A stretch of 64,000 nucleotides of DNA from assembly GCA_002914845.1 (NCBI GenBank), contig JXTC01000195.1:301161-365160 (forward strand), in the 5' to 3' direction. Below the pieces are notes generated by a model. That model saw only the letters and a program-made list of their open reading frames with translations, had not been told where the DNA came from and searched no databases. Numbering within the stretch: position 1 is the first letter of the stretch; every line of letters begins with the position of its first letter. The position numbers and the translations under genes are program-made. This DNA is from Trema orientale (Eukaryota; Streptophyta; Magnoliopsida; Rosales; Cannabaceae). This document shows positions 35,736 to 46,430 of this stretch, piece after piece.

Positions 35736-36758
35736 TTAAACCTCGACGCAGCAACCCGACTGTACGAAGCCGAAGAACTCTTCGGGGACCTCTATCCTCC
35801 TCAATTTACCATTTTGCCCTTCGACCATAAAGAACTCTTGCGACCCGCCTTGGCAACCCGACCCGGATACATAGGTCCGCCCACCCAACTCGATCCCACA
35901 GGCCCCGACTCGGACCGCCGAGTCGGAATCGGCCCAGCAAATCAACTTCCCATCTTTCCCGACCCCAACATTCGACCTCGGGCACCGACTCGTCCCCCAC
36001 GCGTCCTCGACTCGGCTCCACTCGCCCGAGTAAGGATCGTACAACTCAGCGCTCGCTTCGAAGCTCCCTTGGCTCTCGGTGCGGTACCCGCTCACGACCC
36101 AGAACTTGGATCCGATCACCAGCCCCTCGCACTCGTCTCGCTCCTGACTCATCCGAGTCAACTCGGTCCACTCGTCCCTCCCCACGTCGTAAACCCACGC
36201 CGAGCTCAGCGCGTTCTTGCTCCCGTCGTGCCCCCCGGCGACGAAGATCCGGCCCTCGATCTCGCCGGCGGCGAAGAACGACCGGGCCTCCGGCATGTCC
36301 TTCCCTTGCCTCCACTCCCGAGTCGTGAACTCGTAGACGAACACGTCCTTAACCGGGTCGTAACTCGCCGGGTCCCAACCCCCCATAACCACGAGCTTCC
36401 CCTCCGAGCTCGACACTTGGCAGAACAACGGTAGCCCATGTGGGTATTTCGGTACCGGGTCGACCCGTTCCCAGTCTCCACTCACGGGATCGAATATCGA
36501 CACGCCGTAAGCTGGGGGAGTGGTCTGTTTGAGCCCGTCTGATTCGGGTCCACCCGGGAGTAACTGGACTAGGCAAGCTACCTTACGGGTGTGACCCGCC
36601 ACCTTGCGGTGGTAGTAGAAGTCTCTGCTTTGGAAGAGGACTTGCCAGGATCGGCAAACTCGGGCGGCGACTCGGTGAGTTGAGTAGTGGAAACGAGTCA
36701 AGCACTCGAGTGCCAGATCGTCAGGTAGTTCAGGGACTAATTGGGTAAACTGTGTCAT
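35736..36758 (-). CDS. F-box/kelch-repeat protein (KMD/KFB type)
   Basis: An intronless frame of 340 residues. The F-box at about 9-50 (LPDDLALECLTRFHYSTHRVA...CRSWQ) would bind Skp1/ASK in an SCF ubiquitin ligase. The rest is kelch repeats with GG pairs: GKLVVMGGWDP (about 115), GRIFVAGGHDG (about 168), SKFWVVSGYR (about 218) and GRTYVSGSG (about 290). The short length, single exon and HGLPLFCQ motif place it with the Arabidopsis KISS ME DEADLY/KFB proteins. Members of that group target phenylalanine ammonia-lyase or type-B response regulators for degradation. The substrate here is unknown. The gene is far richer in GC than its surroundings, which is why long shadow frames occur on both strands. 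The start codon is in context CATATGACACAG, 91 bp from a TATA box. Confidence 0.9.
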   Translation of the reverse strand: MTQFTQLVPELPDDLALECLTRFHYSTHRVAARVCRSWQVLFQSRDFYYHRKVAGHTRKVACLVQLLPGGPESDGLKQTTPPAYGVSIFDPVSGDWERVDPVPKYPHGLPLFCQVSSSEGKLVVMGGWDPASYDPVKDVFVYEFTTREWRQGKDMPEARSFFAAGEIEGRIFVAGGHDGSKNALSSAWVYDVGRDEWTELTRMSQERDECEGLVIGSKFWVVSGYRTESQGSFEASAELYDPYSGEWSRVEDAWGTSRCPRSNVGVGKDGKLICWADSDSAVRVGACGIELGGRTYVSGSGCQGGSQEFFMVEGQNGKLRRIEVPEEFFGFVQSGCCVEV

Positions 36759-36848
36759 ATAGATTCTAGAAGCTTTTGTTTGAAGATGTTACTTTGGATT
36801 TGGAAACTTTGCTTTATACCTAGAAGAATCACTCACCTTAGCAAAAGA

Positions 36849-36856
36849 TATTTATA
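36849..36856 (-). promoter_or_regulatory. TATA box of the F-box/kelch gene
   Basis: On the minus strand this reads TATAAATA within CTTCTATAAATATC, 91 bp before the start codon at 36758. It predicts a leader of about 60 bases. Confidence 0.7.
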
Positions 36857-39258
36857 GAAGTTTTGAAACCGTGGTCATGTCTATTGGCTTGTAAGAAAAC
36901 GAGGATGCCATGTGCCGCACATGGATTGGGCTCTTTGATCTTTAGCTTTTGTTTTTGTCCTTTTAGAAGTCCAAAATTAGAGAAAAACTTGTTTATTTTC
37001 GGGTACTTTGAAAAACGTAGTATTCTCTAAGGAGCCTAGGACTATGCCAAACAATGATCACGTGTCTCTACAAAAAAGGAAAAAAAGAAAAAACTAACAG
37101 TAGGATATTAATAACTTACACTAAAAATTTACACTATATGAGTGGTATTCATATCGATCACTAAATTTTGAATAGTGTGGTCATACTCTTATATAAAATA
37201 GTAATTTTATTAAATATCACATCATTAGTGTAACTTTTTGGTACAATTTTTTAGTGTCTTAATAGCTAAATATGCAATATTATCTTAGTTCTGGAGCAAC
37301 ACGCACCACTTTTAAATGTGTGGCTGCATATTACCATTGTTACCATAGTATTATGAAGTTTTAATAGAATTTGTTGCAAAAGAATAGAAATTCTCTTCGG
37401 CTCATGAAAATTTTAAAAAATTGACTTAATTGCGGAGATTTTTATGAATGGGCAAAAAAATTCTGTCATTGGTAGTAAACTTGCGGCTAAGTTTTGTCAT
37501 AATATTCAAATACCCTCTACTAGGACCCAGTTGAGACGTTTCAAAGTCTCTATGATGGGCTTCATATAACCAAGTTGATTTAGGATAAGTATAAGATGAG
37601 TTGTGAAACATACCTTTCGACAGGGAAAAATTAAACAATAGAGCAAAAGAAAAAAAAAAACTCTGTTACAGGATCTATATTGGGGGACAAGTGACCACTT
37701 TTTTTATATTACTTAATATTTGTTTCACTTTAATATTATATTGACGTTAAAAGGGTGATTGTTTGAATGAGTTGAAAGAAATGAATGAATGTGTGCCAAA
37801 ATGGGTAAACACAACAACGACGAGAGGGTTTGACTGAGCGTTGGGAGAGTTTATGGATAAGCCCTATATGTGTTACCAACGTGTGAAAACAGAGAAGCTA
37901 TAATAACCAATCCTCTTTATATGGGACATACATGCATGTGGGGATGAGTAGGAGACAAAAATATATAATGTGCACTTTATTTATGCAGTGAGCCACTGAC
38001 AAGTGGGTCGGATAAGGATGATAAAACTCGACTCCTGCCGTGACGCTGATAGGATAACATATGATTTTTAAATTCAAATTTTTAATATTTTAGTGTTCCG
38101 ATTCAATATCCAGTAATCCAACTAATGAATTAATCTCATATTCTTTCAATGGTTTGATATAAATTAAGATAACGAAACTAAAATGAAAATTTGTATTTAT
38201 GATATTTGGGTCTCTTCCTCTCTCTCTCTCTCTCTCTTTTTTTCTTCACTACAGATTTGGGGTCAAATCTTGGAGAAAAATAAATGCTAGACATAATGGA
38301 TCAACTTGGCTTCATAATTAGACTTTTTATGATCTTGGAAAAAGAGAGTACAAATGCAAAGACAATATATATAGGATATGGATTTTGCTATTCTGTTTTT
38401 GGGTCCAAGTAATGAATTTTGAGCCTAAGAAAAAAATAATGGCTAACCATAATGCTAATGGTTGAAGTTATCTTTGTGATTAATACTTCATCTTTGGAAA
38501 AATAAAAATATAATAGTCCAAAGACAATCTGATAGCATAAGGGACTTTGGCCCCCCTTTTTGGGCTAACTAATATATTTTAAGGTCAACTAAGAAAAAAA
38601 TAATTGCCAAACATAGTGGCTCAACTTGTCATTGTAACTGTTATTATTTTTGTTTGACAAATAAAAGAGTGATTGTATGATGTTGTCAACAATTCATTAT
38701 TCCTACTAATTGCGTTCCAGAGAAAAATGGTTTGGAGCTCTCTGCTTTTGCAAGTTGATTTGTAGGGATGTCGTATTCCCGCCGAAAAGTGATTTGGTTT
38801 TCCCTTTGGGATAACGAAAAGAAAATAGGGGAATGTACCTTGCTAAGATGGTATAACAATTTGCATGTGCAAAGAATTGGGTTCTTACTTGCACTAAAAG
38901 ATATGGAAACATAATTCGGTACTTTCAAAAAAAAAAAAAAACGAAAACATGTGTGTTTCATAAATATTGTTTCTCTTTTTTTTTTTTTTTTTTTTTGAAG
39001 CACATACGAGTATGTAGTGCGTTTTGGTAAATTACAATCTACTGAGACCCTTAAACAAATAGGCAATGTTACGATTCAGTCTAATTGTTAAAAATATAAC
39101 TAGTTTCTAATTGGTAATAAAAAAAGACAGAGAGTGACCAGCGTGATAACTCTTTATATGTACCCATTTCGAATACTGGAACACCAAGTAAAAAGAATCC
39201 ACCATTATGCCATTCCACTTGGTGGTTACATGTAATTAGTTAGCACGTTCAAAGAGTA
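36857..39258. other. AT-rich intergenic DNA
   Basis: No gene is seen. There is a CT microsatellite at about 38217-38238 and poly-A/T runs at about 38925-38997. A weak direct repeat, GGCTAACCATAATG / GCCAAACATAGTG, occurs around 38443 and 38606. Confidence 0.5.
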
Positions 39259-39266
39259 GTATTCGC

Positions 39267-40484
39267 TACAGATGTTAACTAGATTGTGCCGTATCAGCCC
39301 ATGCACATTTAGCTGTGGCACATTCATGCCTCGTGTCATGCCAACTCGAGCAGGATTAATAATCGTGCTATACCGGCCTGGGCATGACTTGTGCTCGTGT
39401 CGTGATTGTGCCCGATTTCTTGCCGTAATCGAGCCGTTAACGTTCCATTATCGTGCTTATTTATTTTCATGCCTAATTGTTCCTATTTTTGATATTATGC
39501 TATCACCATGTCTAATCGTGTCTGTTTTCAATATTAGGTTATTTTTCGTACCTAATTTTGCTCGTTTCGTGCTATTTTTTGTGCCTAATCGTGCATATCT
39601 CCGATATTATGAAACTTCCATACTAATTGTACCCATTTTAGATACTATGTTATTTCCACACCTAATCATGCTTGCTTTTCCTAAAGTAATCCTGGGGTTA
39701 AACCTGGCCAATTTTTTTTTATTTCATATATGATTTCAAGTCTAATTATTTCTATTTTCAAACTTTTATTGTTTTTGTTCCATAATTGTACTCATTATTG
39801 AATTTTCTTTTCAAATTTAGTTGTTTTAATACTATTAGACATATTTCTTTTAAAGTAATTATGAATTGTTAATTATTATATAATAGAAATAAATTATTTG
39901 AGAATTGAGATAACCTATATATAAAAATAAATCTAAATTAAAAATATTAGAGTGTGCATGAGATATGATAATTAATTTAAATTTTAATAATTAATATATA
40001 TTCCAACTAAATTGGAGCCTACTCAAATTATATCAAAATGTATAACTCAAAAGTTATTATTGACACGTACCTAAATTTTATTTTTCTTTCTTAACATTTT
40101 AAGGATTTTTATTAGAGGTGAATTTTGCCTTAGATTTTTAATATCTTTAAAAAATTAGAAATTGATATAATGCTTATAATATATATATTATTTTTACCTA
40201 GAAAATTTTTTAATTTTAAATTTTTCTATTTTTTACTTTAATTGTATTAAAATTATGCCCATTAAAATTAAAATAAATTTAAAATAAGTATATTTTTTGC
40301 AAACTAATTATTTTTTTTAATCGTATCTGTTGTACCTATTATTCGTGCTTGTCGTGCTTGTGCCCTTGTCTGTGTCGTGCTGTATCGACCTCAGCATGTT
40401 TATTTATTGTGTCATACCGTGCTGGCTTATAGTCGTACCATATTTGTGTCGTTCCATTAGTGCCAACTTGTTTTGACACCACTA
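39267..40484. mobile_element. Non-autonomous hAT-like element, 1218 bp
   Basis: The left end TACAGATGTTAACTAGATTG pairs imperfectly with the reverse complement of the right end, TAGTGGTGTCAAAACAAGTT. Near-identical 8-bp flanks, GTATTCGC (39259-39266) and GTATTCGT (40485-40492), fit the 8-bp hAT target duplication. Inside, both ends carry dispersed CGTGCTNGTGCCGTG-like strings, common in plant hAT elements. The centre (39760-40310) is very AT-rich, and no transposase is visible. Confidence 0.75.
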
Positions 40485-40492
40485 GTATTCGT

Positions 40493-41668
40493 CATTGATT
40501 AAAGCAACTAAGATGTTGAGTTTTGCATAAGTTTGGGCACCCTTTATAAAATAATTTCTTTCTTTTTCTAATAAAGTAACTTTAATTTTGTTAAGGAGTG
40601 CTAACATAAAAAATACTAAAAAAAACATATTATGTGTTTTAGCAAAATACCAATTTCAACTCATGGGTTTTTTTATAAATACAAAGTGTAACCCCACATT
40701 TGTAAAATTTTGTAAAAGAAATATCTATTTTGACAACTTTTCATTGACTTTTCCTCAATTTTTATGTTAAAATGACCAAAATCCCTCTACTAAGTAATTA
40801 AATTACCAATTAAACCTACAACTAAATAATTTAAATGAAAATATTCAATTTATATTTTAAAATGTCAGATAATATCTCATTTCTTTAATTTTAAAACGTT
40901 AAAAAAGGAAAAAAAATTGGTGTTTGGTTGTGGGGTTAAAGAAGTAACTCTACTATTTGATTAAGTTTAACTAAGTGTATTAGTATAATTTTGCAACGTA
41001 TTATTGACCGAATCTAACTAAATGGATAAATTTGACTAAATTTGACACGTGGGGGATATATTTTGTATTTTTGAAAATACATTGGTGGAACCTGTATCTT
41101 GTTGAAAAACGAGGTTTTTTTTCTTAAAAAAAAAATATTTTTGAGGAAATTTGATTTTTTATGGTAATTTTTCAAAAAAATTGAAAAATCCCAAAATTTA
41201 AAATTGTTCTGAAAAATTTCAAATTTAATTATAAAAATACTATTTTAAAAAGTATTTAGAAAAATACTACTTTTTATTAATTTATGAGATACTTAAGGTA
41301 GTTACGCGTGTTACCTGAGATAACTTGAATAGTTACTTCAAGTAACTGAATTGGTTAATCGAAGTAACCTAACAGTACCATTGAAAAATACAAATTTTGA
41401 ATTAAAAAAAAGGTATTTTTCTAAATCTTTTTTGAAAGTGTTAGTTTTTTAATAATACTTTTAAAAGTGATATTTTTCTAAATCAAACCGGGAGTTTTCA
41501 AAAAAATCAGCTCATCTGGGATTTTTCAATTTTTGGTACTTTGGGCCTGGATTTTTGTAAGAAGCCCAATATTTTTTCCCAGTTTAAAGTTATGCGTAAG
41601 CCACGAATCGATAATGTGACCAAAACTCTTGAAGAGCCCAAATCTGACAAGGTCCAACTCAAGGGCAT
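40493..41668. other. AT-rich intergenic DNA
   Basis: No gene is seen. A run of related AGTAACT/AGTTAC strings lies at about 41298-41370. Confidence 0.5.
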
Positions 41669-41676
41669 TTCAATTT

Positions 41677-42910
41677 GAGAAATTAGGTTAAATATGCACA
41701 AAAATAGGCATATTTTGGCCTATATGCTCAGTTTAAAAATTCTCTGAAAAAATATGCACGTAGACGAAACTACCCTTATAAATACTAAGAAAAAACTATG
41801 CACATTACATTTAACTGATCCAAATCTCTCTCTCACACAGAAACTCTCTCTTGACTGAAAATCTCAGGTAATCCAAGAATTATAGTACTCCATAGTCCAT
41901 ACTCGCACAAAACCTCATTTTTATCTCTTACAACACCATCAAACTTATCATTTTCCTATCTTCTCTCTTCATTCTTCTCCACATAGTTATGGATATAGTC
42001 GAAAATAGCATATTATCAAATTTCGAGAAATTATGAGGTAATTTATGTGTGAAAAAAATCATTTTGAGGTTAATTTTTACAAATTTTGTCAAAAATACCA
42101 CTTTTATCAAAATATCATCGTATCGAAAATTATCAAAAATACTATTTTTATCGAAATATCATCGAAATTGTATCGAAAATTATCAAAAATATCATTTTCA
42201 TCGAAATTTTGCTGAGAATACCATTTTCATCGAAATATCATCGAAAATACATCAAAAATTCATCGAAATATCATCGAAATTGCATCGAAAATTATCAAAA
42301 ATACTATTTTCATCGAAATTTTGCTGAGAATACCATTTTCATCGAAATATCATCGAAAGTACATCGAAAATTCATTGAAATTACATCGAAATGGCATCAA
42401 AAATTATCAAAAATGCCATTTTCATCGAAATTTTGCTGAGAATACCATTTTCATCGAAATATTATCGAAAAACCATCGAAAATCATTGCGATTTTTTTTT
42501 AAAACTTGCAAAAATTAACCTCAAAATGATTTTTTCAAAAGTAAATTACCTCTTAATATCTCGAAATTTAATAATATGCTATTTTAGACTATATCCATAA
42601 CTATGTGGAGAAAAATGAAGAGAAAAGATAGGGAAATGATAAGTTTGACGGTGTTGTATGAGATGAGAACGAGGTTTTGTGCGAGTATGGACTATGGAGT
42701 ACTATAATTCTTGGATTACTTGAGATTTTCAGTCGAGAGAGAGTTTTTGTGTGAGAGAGAGATTCGGATCAGTTAAATGTGATGTGCATAGTTTTTTCTT
42801 AGTATTTTTAAAGGTAGTTTCGTCTACGTGCATATTTTTTCAGAGAGTTTTTAAACCGAGCATATAGGCCAAAATATGCATATTTTCATGCATATTTTAC
42901 CTAATTTCTC
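41677..42910. mobile_element. MULE-type long-TIR element, 1234 bp, with internal tandem repeat
   Basis: Both ends begin GAGAAATTAGGT (right end read in reverse complement), and inverted similarity is near perfect for about 410 bp on each side (41677-42085 and 42498-42910). TTCAATTT lies immediately outside both ends (41669-41676 and 42911-42918). Termini starting GAGA with very long TIRs are typical of Mutator-like elements. The centre is a 112-bp tandem repeat. The frames crossing it are repeat-derived, not genes. Confidence 0.85.
42100..42490. repeat. 112-bp tandem repeat in the centre of the long-TIR element
   Basis: GCTGAGAATACCATTTTCAT begins at 42211, 42323 and 42435, exactly 112 bp apart. 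Each unit is built from smaller CATCGAAAAT / CATCGAAATT steps of about 9-11 bp. Confidence 0.9.
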
Positions 42911-42918
42911 TTCAATTT

Positions 42919-43092
42919 TCAGAGCTAAAATTCATATGAAACGAACTCCATTAGCAGCTGTTTCTCTCGTTGTTCTAACGTGTTTACATTAGTCTCTAAT
43001 AGACTATATAACCACATTTCGCTTGTTATAAGAGAGTAAGGGATTTATTTAATAAATTTTCTTTCTTAACATGGAAGGGGTAGAATGATTTA

Positions 43093-43132
<40 letters not shown>

Positions 43133-44699
43133 GGGGACAAGATTAATAATGAAAGTGGTCTAATCTGTTCACCAAATTTTATCTTTTCTCTAATAACTTC
43201 TATATCTATGGCCATAACCTACCTTAAAAAGCTTAATTACAATTAAAACTAATATAAAAGGGAGTACAGTAATAGTTTTTAAAAAAAATCAGAAGGAAAA
43301 AAAAGAGAGTTAACAATATTATATAGTTGGTTGATGGTGTATTGCACAATTAACAATTAAATTATCAGTAGTCACACTCAACCGTGGCCGGATTTGGTGC
43401 ATTAATTTAAATGAAACCTTAAAAGATATATGTAAATACATCTGTATAAAGACAACTATTGAAGAAATTTATATGCTATACGTTTTATTACTTGTTTACC
43501 TATTTTGTATATGGAGCATGTTGTGCCAGCGGAAGCACAAATACCAAACTTGTTAGACAAACGTCAAATTATAGGGATTTACGACAAAATATAAATAACA
43601 GAAAATCACAAGTGACACAAGGATTTATCATGATTCAGCTATAAAATATAGCCTACGTCCATATCGAAGATGACGAAGAATTCCACTATAACCGAAAAGA
43701 TATTACAAAAGTCTGACAAATTTTCTCACACTAAAACTCAAATACACCCAAATCTCTCTCTCACAAAAACAATCAAGACCATAAAGAAGATACTTTGCTA
43801 ATAATCTTGATGTCAATATCAAAAAGAAATAACAAATAAATAAGCTACAAAGAAATCTAAACCCAAAACTTGTTTATACCAAAATTCCTAGAAACTAAGA
43901 GAGATTAATTTGTATACTGAGAGACCAAATACAAACGACTGCCCAAAAGACTTCGAATGGCTGCCGCTCTTTTTCTTCTCCCCGCTAAGCATATATATAT
44001 ATGCTTCATTGTTTTAATCCACCGACCAAAACAAAAAAGAGCAACTACCAATTGTTGTTTGGGCCTTAGCCCAAACTTTTCTCTTGCTTAATTGGAAGCC
44101 AAATTCCAACAGAGCACAAAGACGGTAGCCAAGGGCTTCATGTTCATTCATATGTTGATCTTTATCATGATGTTTTCCATCTTTACATATTAAGGTCAGT
44201 TTATATGCGTCACTTGAAAATTTCCAATCGCCCATGCTTATTTTGTATTTGATTATTTGTATGTATATATATGTATAAATATTACTTTTAATGAATGAGT
44301 CTTTAAAAAATTATTAGCAATCATGTATTTGATATTAATTTTATTCTAATGGTAATGAAAAAAGAAAAGAGGAAGAAGAAGGAAAAAGAATGCTTAATGG
44401 GCTACTAAAGTTTGATTTCTGTCGAAGTATGTAAGCGGAGCTTTTTCACAATGATTTTCACATCATATGGGTATTTCACAATGATTTCACATCATATGGG
44501 TACAAATTTATTTGATGGATTATAATCTTGTCAATTTCTTCCTAATTCTGATCTGTTCTATACAGATTTACCCAACTAGTTAAATACATATGTAATTAAT
44601 TGATTTATTATAACCATAAAATATTCTAGTTTAGACAAATACCAAGTATTGTTAATGATATTAAGTAAACAAAAATACCAATATAATATTGTAGGGTAA
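42919..44699. other. Intergenic DNA with a microsatellite and LTR-like fragment
   Basis: An (AAT)n tract of about 12 units lies at 43094-43131. About 43530-43780 (GTGACACAAGG, ATAGCCTACGTCCAT) resembles the LTR-like block near 18000. No gene is supported. Confidence 0.45.
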
Positions 44700-44887
44700 A
44701 AAAAACATTTCCCAGTTTGAAAAAACCATCTAAGTATATACCTTTTCTATAACTCTTGCTATGAATTTCTTTTATTTAGCCTATATATGTATATTTTTTT
44801 TGGTTATATTTGATGTATTTTTCTATTTGAGAAATTATAATCTTACGATGGTTAAACTTTATATATATATAAAAGATCCTCCCACAG

Positions 44888-45068
44888 TACCGGTGGCAAC
44901 GTTAATCGTTGGCCGGAGGGATCACTATGTCGAAATAATAAATCTTGCCAAAAGAGATGCCTGAAGAAATATGCTGAACCAATATTTGGATATTGCACGA
45001 AGTTAACTATTAGACGTTTTGGAATAAAGTTTGGTCGGTGTTATTGCACAGATGCTAAGCTTGATTGA
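44888..45068 (+). CDS. Defensin-like (DEFL) cysteine-rich peptide, mature exon
   Basis: This is a small exon too short to be found as a long ORF. From the TGT at 44928 the frame reads 46 residues to the TGA at 45066. The six cysteines are spaced C-x5-C-x3-C-x11-C-x14-C-x-C, the cysteine-stabilised alpha-beta pattern. FGRCYC near the end gives the GxC gamma-core. CCTCCCACAG just before 44888 is a good acceptor. Upstream, ATG at 44761 opens a hydrophobic stretch (FFYLAYICIFFLVIF) that could encode a signal peptide, but it is one base out of frame and no GT donor restores the phase. Either the first exon is elsewhere or the locus is a recent pseudogene. Secretion and a role in defence or signalling follow from the family only. 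A damaged copy lies at 45651-45840. Confidence 0.6.
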
Positions 45069-45650
45069 TGATCATATGTTTGTATATTTAGTTTGTTGGG
45101 ATATTTGTTTTTAGGCGGCTGTGTGTTTTTATTTTCTATTTTTTCACTTGTAAGTATAATAAATATATTTCCTCAAAGATATACTTAGGGCCGGGAATAC
45201 AGTGGTATGTCTTCCAAAGTTTTATCTAAGTATAGCCAACAATCCAGAGTTTTATCTAAAGTATATTCAATATTCCACCAAAGTATACTAAACATTACAT
45301 GAATGAGGTTTGATAGACTGTGATTTTTTTTGGGATTGAGGAGGTCCCTGAGTAGATTGAGAGTACTCTAGCTATTGATGACTATAATTCTTTGAGTGAT
45401 GACAGACTTTCCTTCTTTCTTTAAAAATAAAAAAAATAAAAAAATAAAAAAAAGGTACTGTAGAAGAAACATTGTCGGTTTCAAAAAACCATCTAAATAT
45501 ATATATCTTTATATAATTATTATGGATTTATTTTATTGAGCATATGCACATAGATCTGTTATTTAGTAGAATTTTTTTCTAATTTGAAAATCATAATTCG
45601 TTGATGTTTAATTTAATTTTTTTTTTAAAAGAAGAAACATATGTAAGATA

Positions 45651-45840
45651 CTCCCACAGTATCGTTGCTACACTTTAATCAATTGCCGGAATGACCACCA
45701 TGTCGAAATAAAAAATCTTGCCAAAAGAGATGTGCGAAGAAGTATCCTAACCGATATTTGGATATCGCATAAAGTCATTTAGACGATTTGGAATAAAGTG
45801 TAGTCGATGTTACTGGTCAGATATTCAATTTGAGAATTAT
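45651..45840 (+). pseudogene. Degenerate second copy of the defensin-like locus
   Basis: It aligns with 44880-45068. From the TGT at 45701 the first three cysteines keep C-x5-C-x3-C, then a one-base deletion shifts the frame into a stop at 45770. In the original frame the fourth Cys codon is CGC and the last is TGG, and a TGA lies just upstream of the first Cys. It is clearly non-functional. Confidence 0.7.
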
Positions 45841-45905
45841 TGTAGTGTGTTGTTTCTATTCTTCATATTTTCCGCTTGTAAGTATAATGAATATCTTTAC
45901 TCTAA

Positions 45906-46430
45906 AGGGGAAGAAACATTCACTTTTTTCCTCTTTTTTTAAACAATATATATATATCTTCCAAGTTTTTGTTAGAAAAATGGCTTTTCAGAGCTACATT
46001 GAGGTGCTCAAATGGAATTCAGATGAATGAGAAATTGAAGCTTAAAGTGTGTTTATTTAATCAAAACTGCCAAAATTTGTTTGGAATTACAGAATTAAAT
46101 AAGCTTAGTTATAATTAAACCTCAATGACAAAAAACGTTCTTAACATTTAAAAACTAAAAAAGTTTTTATGAACATTTTTTGAACATGTCAGAGTTACAT
46201 AAAGGGGTTTTTTTTTCCCATAAAGTGGTATTATGAGAATTAAATATATTTAATACTTTGTAGTAACATCCCTCTTATAAATTAGCATCTATCCTCTTCA
46301 GATTTTCATACCAACAGAAGCTATAGCTTTCTATTCTCTGTATTTTCTCCTTCGAAATATCCTCTAGAGTATTAGGTTCAGTGTGATAGAGTTCGGACAA
46401 CAATCAGTTCGCCGGAATAGTTTCGTGGTT
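45906..46430. other. Intergenic DNA, ending in the left part of repeat S
   Basis: No gene is seen. 46381-46429 (GTGTGATAGAGTTCGGACAA) matches the start of the uninterrupted repeat S copy at 52750. Confidence 0.5.

Larger units (their letters stand above)
44700..45905. repeat. Tandem duplication containing the two defensin-like loci
   Basis: Units of about 480 and 440 bp, roughly 44700-45180 and 45462-45905, offset by about 770 bp. Shared landmarks in order: AAAAAACCATCTAA, the CCCACAGTA acceptor, ATGTCGAAATAA, TTGCCAAAAGAGATG, TTTGGAATAAAGT and CTTGTAAGTATAAT. Confidence 0.8.

Noticed and set aside
35806..36576. Long overlapping frames on both strands inside the F-box/kelch gene, including a 206-codon plus-strand frame
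   Set aside because: They arise from the high GC of the real minus-strand gene. Only that frame has F-box and kelch motifs.
42100..42490. CRISPR-like array
   Set aside because: The repeats are contiguous 112-bp units with internal sub-repeats inside a plant transposon; there are no spacers.
42049..42600. Open frames of 65-117 codons in three phases
   Set aside because: They come from the CATCGAAAAT tandem repeat in the centre of the long-TIR element. The unit length is not a multiple of three.
44761..44964. 67-codon frame as the defensin-like protein
   Set aside because: Its second half reads the cysteine-rich exon in the wrong phase. Only the hydrophobic start might belong to the gene, and no splice restores the frame.
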